From Pegea sp. RAD2-039 (taxonomy: Eukaryota > Chordata > Thaliacea > Salpida > Salpidae), in the NCBI GenBank assembly GCA_034620365.1, contig JAQGEQ010000365.1:62001-126000 (forward strand): a stretch of 64,000 nucleotides of DNA, in the 5' to 3' direction. The position numbers were made by a program, and so were the translations under genes. Below the pieces are notes generated by a model. That model saw only the letters and a program-made list of their open reading frames with translations. It was not told the origin of the DNA and did not search any database. Shown here in pieces: positions 26,232 to 39,296 of the stretch (position 1 is its first letter; each line of letters opens with the position of its first letter).

Positions 26232-29200
26232 CTAGGCGAGATAAGTGTAGACTTTTCGATCATTACTTAATCTCTGGATGTAGTCGCGTTCGATCAGACC
26301 TTCAATTCGTCGTTTGATGATCTGGGGGCTCGGGTGGAAACGGTGACTGAGTTGAGACACAACCTGTTGAAGATAGAGTTAGTATCAGTTGGATGAAAAG
26401 AAGATGAAGACCTCTGCAACGAGAAGATTATGTTGCATCTTCTTTCGCGACTTCATTATTCGAACAATCGCTGCTTCGATCTCATGACGACGATCTTCTT
26501 GAACTTTGTTTCTGGTTTCTTTCCGTTCTGGTTCAGATTCACCTTGCTTCTGGGCGACTAGATGATCAAAAGATGAGAGATTAGAAGATGATGTGAAGAT
26601 CAGAAGATGTTGTAAAGATCAAAATGATGAAGATGATGAAGATCAGAAGATGATGTTAAGATCAGAAGATGTTGTAAAGATCAGAAGATGTTGTGAAGAT
26701 CAGAAGATGTTGTGAGGATCAGAAGATGATGTGAAGATCAGAAGATGTTGTAAAGATCAGAAGATGTTGTAAAGATAAGAAGATGTTGTGAGGATCAGAA
26801 GATGTTGTAGAGATCAGAAGATGTTGTGAAGATCAGAAGATGATGTGAAGATCAGAAGATTTTGTGAAGATCAGAAGATGTTGTGAAGATCAGAAGATGT
26901 TGTGAAGATCAGAAGATGTTGTGAAGATCAGAAGATGTTGTGAAGATCAGAAGATGATGTGAAGATCAGAAGATTTTGTAAAGATCAGAAGATGATGTAA
27001 AGATCAAAAGATGTTGTAAAGATCAGAAGATGTTGTGAAGATCAGAAGATGATGTAAAGATCAAAAGATGTTGTAAAGATCAGAAGATGTTGTGAAGATC
27101 AGAAGATGTTGTGAAGATCAGAAGATGTTGTGAAGATCAGAAGATGTTGTAAAGATCAGAAGATGTTGTAAAGATAAGAAGATGTTGTGAGGATCAGAAG
27201 ATGTTGTAGAGATCAGAAGATGTTGTGAAGATCAGAAGATGATGTGAAGATCAGAAGATTTTGTGAAGATCAGAAGATGTTGTGAAGATCAGAAGATGTT
27301 GTGAAGATCAGAAGATGTTGTGAGGATCAGAAGATGATGTGAAGATCAGAAGATGTTGTAAAGATCAGAAGATGTTGTAAAGATAAGAAGATGTTGTGAG
27401 GATCAGAAGATGTTGTAGAGATCAGAAGATGTTGTGAAGATCAGAAGATGATGTGAAGATCAGAAGATGATGTGAGGATCAGAAGATGTTGTGAAGATCA
27501 GAAGATGTTGTGAAGATCAGAAGATGTTGTGAGGATCAGAAGATGATGTGAAGATCAGAAGATGTTGTAAAGATCAGAAGATGTTGTAAAGATAAGAAGA
27601 TGTTGTGAGGATCAGAAGATGTTGTAGAGATCAGAAGATGTTGTGAAGATCAGAAGATTTTGTGAAGATCAGAAGATGTTGTGAAGATCAGAAGATGTTG
27701 TGAAGATCAGAAGATGTTGTGAAGATCAGAAGATGTTGTGAAGATCAGAAGATGATGTGAAGATCAGAAGATTTTGTAAAGATCAGAAGATGATGTAAAG
27801 ATCAAAAGATGTTGTGAAGATCAGAAGATGTTGTGAAGATCAGAAGATGTTGTGAAGATCAGAAGATGTTGTGAAGATCAGAAGATGTTGTGAAGATCAG
27901 AAGATGTTGTGAAGATCAGAAGATGATGTGAAGATCAGAAGATTTTGTAAAGATCAGAAGATGATGTAAAGATCAAAAGATGTTGTAAAGATCAGAAGAT
28001 GTTGTGAAGATCAGAAGATGATGTAAAGATCAGAAGATGTTGTGAGGATCATAAGATGTTGTGAAAATCAGAAGATGATGTAAAGATCAAAAGATGTTGC
28101 AAAGATCAAAAGATGTTGTGAAGATCAGAAGATATTGTGAAGATCAGAAGATGTTGCGAGGATCAGAAGATGTTGTAAAGATCAGAAGATTTTGTAAAGA
28201 TCAAAAGATGTTGTAAAGATCAGAAGATGTTGTGAAGATCAGAAGATGTTGTAAAGATCAAAAGATGTTGTAAAGATCAGAAGATGTTGTGAAGATCAGA
28301 AGATGTTGTAAAGATCAAAAGATGTTGTAAAGATCAGAAGATGTTGTGAAGATCAGAAGATGTTGTAAAGATCAGAAGATGATGTAAAGATCAAAAGATG
28401 TTGTAAAGATCAGAAGATGTTGTGAGGATCAGAAGATGTTGTAAAGATCTGAAGATGATGTAAAGATCAGAAGATGATGTAGAAACCTGCTTGGATCTTG
28501 ACTCGATGAAGTTTTGAAGTGAAACTGTCATTCACATAGAAGACGTCTCCTTTGTTAATTTCTTTTCCTTTCGGTTCCTTCACCAACACTCGTTGAGTCT
28601 GTTTCGCACAAGCAAGCGATTGCAAAGCTCGAGAAAGATCTTTCACAGGGATCACAGTCTCTTGTTGAAGATCCTACATTACAAAAAGATCACAAAAAGT
28701 CCTCAGAAGCAGGGATACGAACCTCCAAGACCCAACGATCTTGCTTATTAAACAGCATCAATACAGTCATTTGGAAAGTTGTCACTTGCAGAATATGACG
28801 TCGAGTGGTTGCTAGCTTCGATTGAGAACTAGTCGCTTCTGATTCGCCGTTCTCATGTTGTTGCTTAGCAACCGGATAGAAGCACGCGTTCAAGTCAGCA
28901 GTTCCTCGATTGAATTGAAGAGTTAGTTGGCGACCACTATGTTTCTCCAGATAGTAGCTAGGACAGTTTCGAAGTGAGTAGAGGTGGTTAGTGGACAGCA
29001 AATTGGTCACCTTTTGAAAACTTGGAAGGCTAGTGAAGCGTTTAACGGCAAGTTACAATTTGGACTGGTTGCTTGTGTTGGCCAACAACCAGTGGTCAGA
29101 ACTTGCACTGTAAGGTCGATACCAGACATTTGCACCTAGAAAAACATGGGTTTGATGACGTCATCAACAGCGGAGTCGCGCTTACAGATTTATCGGTGAT

Positions 29201-32159
29201 GTGACGTTTGAAGTCCTCGTTGGTTGTAAAGGAGACTTGCATGTCTTTGAACATACCTTCAAGCTTGCTAGTGAATTGGCATCCACATTCAGTCTAGAAA
29301 TTCGATGACGTCACGCGATTGATGACGTAGTTGAAGAGAAATGTAAACAAACCTTCAATTTGGCGATCATGTTTTTCTCAGAGTCATCTGAGATACTTTT
29401 GTTGGTGAGAAGACGTCTACTGAGATGTTGTTTGTAGTAGCGCTCAAAAACATCTTTCTCCTGCAGAAAGCGAAATAGCGACATCGACTTCTCCAAGACG
29501 CTTTCAACGTCTTGTTCAGATAACTAGAAAGATTGGAATGATTATGAGAGCACCGGGTCGTTTTATACGAACCATTTTCACCCCTTTCTTCAGTTTATCA
29601 TCAATGAACAACGAGAGATACTCTGGTGACTTCGGGTTGAGATTAACAAACCATTCAAAGTCACCTCCGATCATCTTCTTAAAGATATTATCTTTCTTGA
29701 ATGATTTAGTCAAAAAGTCATCCATACGATCCTTGAGGTCCAGCAAGCTCTAAAAAGGTTGAAAGATGAAAAGATTAGATGATAAATAGAAGAAAAGTAC
29801 CTGGATGTAATCCACTGCAGACTTTTGACTACAATCTTCAACAAGAGCTTTACCCTGCTCTCGGAGGTACACACTCACACAATCTTTTAAAGTTAAAAGA
29901 CCTTCTGGAACTCGTTCAAACAATTTGTACATACAAAGAAGATCTGTAAAGAAAAACCAGTTTTATATATAGCTTATGTAGTTGGAGAAATCCAACAAAC
30001 CCTCTTTTTTATCATTTTTTAACATATGAACAGCTCCAGAGTTTTCCATCTCAACTATAGTTCGCATGTGTTTCTGAATCAGTTCACTTTCAAGAACTAA
30101 ATAAAAAAAAAAAAAAATTAGAAGCTGGTCGTTGATGACGAGGTTGCCTAGTTACCAGATATAATAACCGGTTCGCTCATTGGATCGAGATAATGACGCG
30201 CTCTTTCGACTTCTTCTTCAATTCGAGCTTCAACTTTATTGATATAGACAGAGGTGCTGTTTTCAGCTAAAAATTTCTGACTTTCCAACTAAAATGAAAA
30301 TTGAAATTAGAATTTTTGTCAAAATTTTAAGGATTTTTTTTACTCTATAAAATTCAGCCGACTGTCGCAAGAAAGCGATTTCGAATTGCTGCTCGTAAAC
30401 GTCTCGATTATTCAAAGATAAAGTCGTGAGCATCATACAAGCGCTTCTGATAGAACCTCTGAAAGTAGAAGAATGTTTAAAAAGATGTTTTTAAACATTC
30501 TAGAGTCATCTACCTGTCAACAACTTCCCCTTTTCGCTCGCGAGCAACGAGATCTAGAAGAACTTCTTCCAAATAAGTTCCTATCTCTTGCTGGCGGATC
30601 ACTTCATCTCGAAAGATCTTTAATCCCAGATGATACACATTATCAACGTTACATTGAGACACATAAACCCGATCCTATATAAAGAAGATGTGAGAAGACA
30701 TCAAAAATAGATGAAGATACTGACCATATACATCAAGATATCTCTGATCATCACCATGCAGGTTTGGTGGTCTTCCCAAGCAGCATTCAAAGTGGACAGG
30801 AAGTTGTTCTTGAGAGAAGCAATTACGTCACCGCGGACCTATTACAACACCCAATTAGACCCGATGGTCGATGACAGTGGACTGGGACAGTGGACCTAGT
30901 GTCTGTCTAGGTTAGGACTTAATAGTTGGCCAATTATTTAGAAGATATTTTGATGTGACAAAGAAACTCTAACCTTTCCACGAAGATGGTCAGTGACCAC
31001 TTCTCTCAGTCCATTGTACAACTTCTCACCATGTTTATGAAGGACCATTGTATAAGCATTTCTATAAAGTTCCTCGAAACTCAAACCACCGTTATTCTTC
31101 TTCTGAATCTCTTGGATTGCTTTTCTGAGCAAGTCCCAGATATTTGAAACATATCGGTCGTCCATAGTCATCTAGAAAGTTAAAAATTAAATTTCATATT
31201 TTCTTGTTTCAAAAATTCAAAATAAAAAAAATAGTGAATAAAGAAAAAGAATTTTTGAGATAGTCAGTTAGATTTCATAATTGAATTTATCTTACAAAAG
31301 AATTCATCGAAGATATTTCGAAATTAGATCTCCTGTTAAACTAATATCTTCAAATTAAACAAACATAAGTAACATATACGTTGAAATGAACTGAAATAAG
31401 TTGAAGAAAATACAAAATAGTCACAATAGCAACAAATCTATTATGACATCATAAATGATGAAAAGAATTTCTTGTAATTAAAATTTTAAGAAAAACAGAA
31501 CTGAGAATTTATTAAATTGATGGAATTATTCGAAAATTATGAAAAAAAAAGAAGTTCTAGTCGTATAAGAAACATCAGATATCCAAACATTAGATTTATT
31601 AAATAAAAATTTATATAAATAATCATAATATAAAAATATTTTATTAAATTTATAACTAGAATTGAAAATATTGGAATTGAAGCTTTTGTATAAATTAAAA
31701 AATATTTAAAAATAAATGATGAAAGAATAATCAAATTGAGAAACATAAAATAAACAAATTTCAACATTTTCTTCAAATTGAATTAAAAATATAAAAGTTT
31801 ATATAAAAATATAAAGTAGTTTTAAAAAAAGAAATATAATTTGAGAAAAGTAAATTTTTAAGAAGATACATTAATTATAATAAAAATATAAAAAGTTTTT
31901 ATGAATCAGTTACAAAACTTTCAAACATAAAATATTTCAAAAAAAAAAAGTTTATAAAATAATAAACAGAAAATTTATCCAACATTTTTGTAAGAAAATT
32001 TTAAAATGAAATTCTGAAAACTTTTACATCAAATCTAATTCAGTAAAACATCTAGAATTTTCACCAAAAATGATGTAATATGAAATCAATTGATGTTTTA
32101 CTTACTGGAAAAGCTCTTATTCTCATTTTAGTGTCTTTCTTTGTAATAGGTCTTGACAT
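26232..32159 (-). CDS. CUL3: Cullin-3 (CRL3 ubiquitin ligase scaffold)
   Basis: Scaffold of BTB-CUL3-RBX1 ubiquitin ligases. Exons 32106-32159, 30974-31171, 30725-30838, 30514-30674, 30344-30458, 30156-30288, 30001-30096, 29801-29943, 29573-29749, 29353-29523, 29186-29293, 29011-29135, 28723-28957, 28487-28673, 26412-26557, 26232-26363; 2295 nt, 764 aa, against 768 in human. The first exon encodes [18 protein letters not shown]. Blocks seen: [52 protein letters not shown], the RBX1-binding cullin homology region and the C-terminal winged helix ending KVYTYLA. The neddylation lysine is K708 in [14 protein letters not shown]. Intron 1 is 934 bp; intron 14 is a 1.9-kb minisatellite. All phases agree. 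Confidence 0.97.
26563..28486. repeat. 19-bp minisatellite filling the CUL3 intron next to the neddylation exon
   Basis: Roughly one hundred copies of GATCAGAAGAT(G/T)(T/A)TGTGAA occupy nearly all of the 1929-bp intron between coding exons 14 and 15. Variants are GTAAA, GAGGATC, GTAGA, GATGATG and GATAAGA. Ordered variant blocks recur: the GATAAGAAG variant followed by GAGGATC and then GTAGA units appears near 26773, 27171, 27381 and 27591, spaced by about 209 or 399 bp, close to 11 and 21 units. This indicates a higher-order repeat of about eleven units. The + strand is purine-rich; the transcribed RNA of CUL3 is pyrimidine-rich. Confidence 0.95.
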
Positions 32160-33336
32160 TTTTGTGCTGGCTGTGATTATAAGCTTACTAACAAAATTTA
32201 TTAAATATCAAATATCTTCAAGAAATTCTATAAATATGAAAACTAATTTTAAACTGAAAGAAATATCTAAAAATTTATTTCAAATTATCATATTTAAATG
32301 GAAAATTATTTTTATTCAAATTATAAATTTATATTTTAGTAATTTTGGCTGTTATAATTTAAATAATATTTATAAATATAAATAAATTATTGATAATATT
32401 TGTAGGAAATTATTTTCTATAAATAAGTAATAAAGTCAAATAAAAAAATTAAATTATTTATATTTTAGGAAATAACTAAATTGATAAAAAAATTCAGGTA
32501 AAAAAACCAATATATAAAATTAGAAATAATATTTCAGTAAAAATTATATTAGGAAATTATTAAAAAATATTACAAAAAAACTGAAATAGAAATATTTTGT
32601 AAAAAAAAAACAACTGAAAAAATACTAGATAATCTCGTGAAGCTGTCCTGACAAATGAAGTAAGTGGAAAGTGACTACAGAAGTTATCAGAAAAACTTTT
32701 TCGCCCAATCACATATAAAGGTCGTATATAGTGCTTCTAAATATTATATTTTCACTTTTATCTGACAATCTTTCAAAAAATCAATCTTTGGATATCTTTA
32801 ACAATAAATTAAATCCTCATTTTTCTAATCTTAAAACTTCGAGAAAATGTAAAAGACATAAAATGTGGAATATTTGATGAAAGTTGTCACATGCAATTTT
32901 ATAAACTTTTTTTTAGACATTTTTTTAACTTACCAGTTTTCAATTCTCTCCACAAATAGAAGCAATTTATTAACAAAAATACTAAAAACCTGTTTCAAAA
33001 AAAAATGTTTAGAAATAGAAATTGTAAAATATAAATTGATAAAATAAATAATCAAGAAAAAAACATTTAAAACTTTAAATATAAAAATAAAAGTTTGTTG
33101 AATTTATAAATCCAAATAATTCCGATTATATCTTATTATGTGAAGTTGTTGACGATTTAGTAAATATTTATAAAATTACCAACGACTAGTAGCTACATTT
33201 AAAAGTTTTGAAAATAAGAAAGTTGTTTTTGAAACGTATTTTGTTCTTTTATATCGAATTCACAAATTAAATTGAAAAACTCAAAAAAAAGTTTTAATAA
33301 AGAAGCAAATGGCGTCGAAACTTCGAGAAAAGTATT
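32160..33336. other. Spacer upstream of CUL3 and downstream of the CatSper gene
   Basis: 1.2 kb containing the CUL3 promoter region by position and the 3' flank of the CatSper-like gene. A slightly less AT-rich patch lies near 32640-32730. I see no further exon. Confidence 0.5.
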
Positions 33337-36300
33337 TTAATTTTGCTGTGGATGAGTGGAACGAAATAAATGAGCAAAATTAAGAGAAGGTCTGAAGCTA
33401 ACTGAACTATCAACTATGATGCCCGTATTTGGATTAACTTTACGAAACAAGCGCTTGCGTAATCCATTCATGACATTATTCCAAACCAACGCAGTGTTTT
33501 TGGAATAATTACTCTGCAAACAAACAAACAGTTTGAAGAAGCTGGAAATACTTGAAATTTTCTTACATTTAAGTTGTTTTCGATTTCTGCCTGCTCAAAA
33601 AGCTTTTCTTGTTCCAATTTTCTCTGAGTTTTCTTCTCGTAGTACAAATGGAACTGCCAGGCGATTAAACAAGTTAAAATACTTGCTGATATGTAAACAG
33701 TGATAGAAATTGGATAGGGTAGAGGTTGCCCTGTAACATAAACCTAGAAAAAGTAAATCACTTCAAACCTGTGAACAAATTTTGTCTATAAACAACAAAA
33801 TGCTAAATATTTGTCGAGAAGAGACATTTGTAAACAAATCTTCACCTGAAACTCATCACTTGTGAAACAGAGAGAAGATCTAGTCAAGAAGACACGGAAA
33901 TGAAACAGTCCAGCGCCCTACAGATACAAAAGTTGGAGAATTTGATTGATGTGTCAGCGTGAAGTGTTGATAGATCGAAACCAACTTGAAATTTTATGGA
34001 GAGACTATTTGCGTCATAAACTCGGAGATTCATTCCATAAGTGAGATGGGAACGGAGTTCGTTTGCAGCTAATCTTTCATCTTCATCAGTTTTATCTTCA
34101 ACCAGACTTTTACAGATCAACATTTCTGGGTTTCTCGAACCTTAAAAGATTATATTTCAAAGATGTCAACATCTTGAAGACTCTTACAGATGTCCTCAGA
34201 GTCGTCATAGACGCTATAAACATCGCGATTGTTTAATTCTTGAAGGAAGACAGTTAGATCAGTTTCACGTCGATTCTCAGTCGAGAAATTGAGATTTGCA
34301 TCATCGTTGTCGAAGTGATGAGTCATCATATGAAATTTGAGGTTGTAAGTTTGACCGAAATTCACTTTATAAACCTTCAAACAACAAATCATTAGAAATC
34401 GAAGATGAAGTCAACTACTTACTGCTTGACGACATTCCGAATATTTCATTAAAGATGAAACTCTTTGTGAAGAAGAACAAGGACACATGACTTCCACATC
34501 TTCATCTATACATTTATGATTGAGTCTGAGAAGAAATTTAAAAGGTCAAGAGGTTTCCTGGGGTCCTCTTTATTTACTCATTTTAGATCAGAATATTTGG
34601 CCCGCTACTAAACCTTCTTTTGGACCTCCTCAAGGGGCTTTGTGGGGCGAACATCTAAGTGTGTCCCACTAAACCTTCTTTTGGACCTCCTCAAGGGGCT
34701 TTGTGGGGCGAACATCTACGTGTGTCCCACTAAACCCTCTTTTGGACCTCCTAACTCTAACCTTGTTATGAATTTTAAGGAAGCCTTCTACAAGCACCAC
34801 CTCTACACCAAGATCTTTCAGAACAAACAGATTTATAGTTGACAATTTCAACATGAATATATCCCCGGTGCCAACACCTATCACAGTTGCCATGACAACT
34901 TCATGTTTGTTTCCACGTTACATCTTTCATGTCCCACTTTCCTAACTCAAGCTTCTTATGAGTTTCATGAAAATCTCATCACTACTTCATCTTCTATTCA
35001 CAAAGCTTTTCGAGGACCCAAGTACAACTGAAGCCCCGAAATAGGCTCTTCAGGTGGTTGTGGTCCGTGTGGTCCCCTATTTCTATCAGATCGTTTCCCC
35101 AAGACCTTTTAAAGACCCGACAATAATGTTGTTTTTCACATTTGAAACCAGTATCATTTGAAACACATTTGAAGCTTTTTAATGTAGAAGTTAACTCACT
35201 TGAAATCAGGTATCATCTTGTTGAAGAAACCGACTGATAAAAACGTCTCATTTGGTTGGTAGTTGTATATATTTTGTGATGTTGGAATCGAATAAGATAG
35301 ATTTGACGGTGGTCGATAATTGGGCTGTATTTAAATTTATTTTATGATAAAAATTGTTGAAGAGGGGTTTATCACTCACAAAACTTACAGGTAAATATTC
35401 CAACAACTCAGAAGTAGTGTTGATGTAATCTTCATCTGAAAGAAGTTTGTTTTCAGGTACAAATGATTTGTAATCAAACATGAAACGGTTCTTATTTGAA
35501 CAGTAAGCAACTATATAAGCTTGATATAAAGCTAAAGGACATGCTTGTGTAGGAATAGGAACAAGTTGTAAAGATGTGAAAGACTAAAGAATAAAATATT
35601 TTTTAATAATTTATTTTAATTAATTTGAAATTAACATTTTGAATAAATTTCATTTGGATTTCGACAGTTGTCATGATAGAAGTTGAAGGAATTGTTTGAT
35701 GATGAATTACAACATCAAAGTTGTCAGGATTTCCAACATCTACTGAAACAGAAGCAGTTCTTGTGGTTCCTCTAACATCTGTTGAAAAAAAAAGAACATT
35801 TACTTCCACAATAAGTTTGAATTTGTAATTGGTAATCAGCAAATATATTCAAACAAGAAATCAATCTGTGATTTGTCTCATGTCATCGTCAAAGATATAT
35901 CGCGCTGCATATCGCGTCTTCTCGCTTAAAAGTCGACATCGACGTCAAAACGCTGAATCATTATCAACAACATTAAAAGATTCAGAATAGTATTGATGTA
36001 AAGACATTTGAATCAAAACTACAAGCTGACAAGACTATGAGAGGCAGCCGGGTTACTATAGCAACAAGGCGGAAGCAACGCGATTCGCGAAATCCAGACA
36101 TTTTGGAGGTAACTGAACAACGACCGCGGCGTGTCGCGAAACGGCGATAACAGAAGTGACGTAGTTGTTCGCGATACTGATAATCGCATAGGGCGTTACA
36201 ACTGGGGCACCATCACAAGATGTTACAAAAGCTCCGGACTTCTTGAAAGAGTCAAGAAGAGCAGCAGATGCTGATGAAAGAGACTTTGAAGATCAGAAGA

Positions 36301-39296
36301 TGAGGAATACGTCGCTTCCAGGAAGATAGATCTAATCTGGGGTTTCAGAGGCAGTTTTTGGAGCAAACAGTTGGCTCAGAAACCTTAAATCTGGTAACTA
36401 ACCAAGAAATAGACGTGGTTTAGGGTCGCCATGGTAACCAGGGACATTTGAAGATCAAAAGATACAAAAAGAACTTTACATCTGATGAAGACATACTCGT
36501 TGAGATGTGAGATCATTTGAATTGGTTGTATTTATGAAGATATCTTTTGTTATTCAGGAAATAAAACCTGAAAAACTCACCTAGTAGCCTGACTTTTGCT
36601 CTAAATGAAATTGTCTCATTGAATTCCAAAAAATATAAATTATTTGAAGAAACTGGAACCTCAAAATTTATTCTAAAAAATTTGAAAAAGTTTGAAACAA
36701 ACCAATAAATTTAAACCAATCAAAACTAACAGACAGTTGTCAGGTTTTATCCAATCAAATGTTCTTCTTTTGATGAAACTGTTTTCTTTGAAAGTTGTAA
36801 CAACTAGATTGTTTGAATAACTAAACATCAGATAGGAAGTTTCTACTTCAACCTGTTTAGTTTTTAGTAAGAGGTTTATAGAAAGCTGCAACTTACTTTA
36901 TTGATGTCACCAAGGAGACTAAATCGGAGAGAGTCGATTTGAACGAAGTAAACTTCACCCTGAGAAGTCAAGAACGCGAAACTTCGCGAATTTTGCTGAC
37001 TTACTATCTGAGTGATTACATCAGAATCCGATTTCAAAGAAAATATCCTGAAAATTGAATCAACTGAATTATTTTTGAATCTATTAAAAGATGACTGACT
37101 CTTTGATAAATGTGGATTTGGTGCTTATTAAGAAGATCTTATTTTGAATTGAAATATATAAATATCCGTTTGTTGGATTATATAAATGTTTCATGGGTGA
37201 TATAGAAGTTGATTTTATAAATCTAACTGTCTTCTTCACTTTAATCAAACTTCCAGCTTGCTTATATTTAAATGTTTCTATTCCAACCTTTATATAAAAA
37301 GTTGTGATCTTCTAAAACAAATATAAATATCTCTAACTATTCATAAATTGATAAAAATCTATTAATTAAAATCCAAGTTGTAAATTGAGATATAAATTTA
37401 GTAAAAGTGAATTATTACCTTCAATTTATTTGATCCAATTATTTCTTTCTTGATTTCTATGAAGTGATTTCTTTGCTGGTTGTAAACCATCAACATTTGG
37501 GGTTTATGATCGTTCATTTTTATAAGATTCCAAACAGAATAAGGGTAATTAGAAGCAAAAATAAACTCCTAAAAAGAAGCTGAGATTAAAACATGGATTT
37601 AAAAGTTAATAGTTTGAACATCCATATGATAAAAAAACTTATGAATCTACAAACTTTGGTGGGGTTAGCAACTTGTTCCACTTTTAAAATAACTTTTGCT
37701 CCTTAAGAACAAATTCAATTAAATGATGCTAGTGTTTCATCGAGTAACCAACCTTTATGAAGTAATTGTTCCATAGCAACACAAAGAGGTGTAAATGTCA
37801 GCTTGGCACTTGACCAATCAAAACTTGTTGAAAAGTTTGAGAAATGTAAAAGTTTAAACTTCAACTACAAGAGTTTAGTTGAAAGTTGGATTTAAATGAA
37901 TTTTTTATTACTTGTTTATCTTCAGCATCTATTTTAATTTCATCAAAATTATTTGAGATAAAAACTCCACTTTTAGTGAGAAGAAATAGATGAGTTGATG
38001 TCATAAGACCACCAATGGTTTGATTCACAATACACTGGTCACATTTAGTTGGTAAGAACCACATATGATGGTTAAAAGCATCATTAGTAAACACAACCAC
38101 TAAAACCATCAATTTTAAGATAAAATCAATCATTTTGATGTCTTACTTCTCTTATTATCTTTTGTTGAGATGAAAACAACTTTGGTTCCAGGCTGACATG
38201 GAACATCTAACATAATATCAGAACTTTTTACTTTCAACTTTGTATTCTGGATTTTTCCCCAGATAGACTGACCCAATATATCTGAATTTAAAAATTGAAA
38301 TACTAAAAAGCTGAATAAGTTTTTAAGGAAGAATTCTAAACAAGAGTTTTTAATTCTAAAATTACTATTGATTAATGAGACTTTAATAAAATATCAGAAT
38401 AATTTTTACTTGAAGCTTCATCAACTACAATTAAAGTTGAAGTCAAACAATTTGATAAAATTGGATGACAGAATTTGAGAAGTAATTGCCATTTATAACT
38501 TTTGTGAAGATATGAAAGTCTAAAATGATCTGATATAAAATCTGCATCTATAAAATCATTTTTGAGTATCTTCAAAATAAATGTTGAATTCTGTGAAAGT
38601 TTTAAAATCATTTTAATTCAAATCAAATAAAAAAATGTTTTAAAACTTGATTAACCACACCCATAAAATACCTCGCAACAGAAATTATTATTAAAACTTC
38701 TCAACAAATAATTATAGATGCTACAAATAAATTTAATTACTTGTAAATAGTCTGAATTGTAAACCAAATTTTTACTCCAAGTTGAATTAGAAAGAATAGC
38801 TTCAATTTTAAAGGACTTTTCTTCAGAATATACATAAGGTTGAACAATTTTAGGCAAAGGGCAGTGTATTTCCTTATATAAAGCAAATAAGTTGTTCTTA
38901 ATACATAAAAGTTTTATAAATAATATTTTTAAATCTAGTAATAGTTGATTTGATTATCAAACTTATTTGTAATAAAATTTTATCTTTTTTATGTCACCTT
39001 AAAAACTTTTTAAGAATTTATTTTAAGTAGAAAGAAATATTAAAAAATGAATTATAAAATAAAAAAAACATTTCAAATGAAATTAAAATATTTTTAAATA
39101 GTTTTTCAGATATGATAACTTCTAATAACTTCCATTAAATCTCATTTAAAAGTTAAATACAACTTACTACTTCTTCAATTAATACAAATAATTCTTTTTC
39201 TTCACCAGATGAACTTGTACACTTCAACTCGTAAGAATAAGAACTTCGAAATAAAACTAATATTTGGAATATAAACAAAATTACAAAATGTTTCAT
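33337..39296 (-). CDS. CatSper channel auxiliary subunit, beta-type best guess (CATSPERB-like)
   Basis: Single-pass membrane protein of the sperm calcium channel. 21 exons: 39168-39296, 38741-38872, 38410-38590, 38147-38281, 37912-38099, 37753-37864, 37655-37701, 37419-37568, 37100-37311, 36897-37047, 36731-36852, 36581-36672, 35636-35778, 35389-35583, 35200-35324, 34423-34525, 34188-34374, 33986-34140, 33846-33917, 33567-33743, 33337-33513; 2985 nt, 994 aa, all phases agree. A signal peptide starts MKHFVILFIFQILVLF. A long ectodomain follows. The membrane-proximal blocks NYRPPSNLSYSIP, KCIDEDVEVMCPC and LFHFRVFL plus DEFQ are typical of CatSper ectodomain subunits. One membrane helix lies at about 888-910, with a basic tail. 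Assignment to the CatSper auxiliary family is fairly firm; beta rather than delta, epsilon or gamma is from memory and less sure. Confidence 0.72.
34548..34752. repeat. About 62-bp tandem repeat in CatSper-like gene intron 15
   Basis: Two almost identical units and a partial third, built on TAAACCTTCTTTTGGACCTC, CTCAAGGGGCTTTGTGGGG and CGAACATCTA(A/C)GTGTGTCCC. The unit is much richer in G+C than the surrounding intron. The open frames seen here on both strands come from the repeat. The rest of the intron to 35199 is without recognisable content. Confidence 0.85.
35860..36460. other. GC-rich island in CatSper-like gene intron 12
   Basis: About 600 bp with many CpG-containing words (CGCGCTGC, ATTCGCGAAAT, GACCGCGGCGTGTCGCG) inside an intron of a very AT-rich gene. 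A plus-strand ATG frame at about 36031 runs for some 36 codons of mostly basic residues before a stop. No family is recognisable. It could be an inserted element, an internal promoter or the first exon of an undetected plus-strand transcript. Confidence 0.45.

Noticed and set aside
26563..28486. Possible CRISPR array
   Set aside because: Repeats are contiguous without spacers, in an intron of a eukaryotic gene.
31537..31776. Minus-strand 79-codon hydrophobic frame in CUL3 intron 1
   Set aside because: Composition is that of random AT-rich DNA (Ile, Leu, Phe, Tyr), and CUL3 exons 1 and 2 join in phase without it.
32080..32385. Plus-strand 101-codon frame with a hydrophobic start, like a membrane protein
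   Set aside because: It is the antisense of CUL3 exon 1, which matches the cullin N-terminus and has a proper donor.
34642..34893. Open frames on both strands in the CatSper-like gene intron
   Set aside because: Produced by the 62-bp tandem repeat; no link in phase to neighbouring exons.
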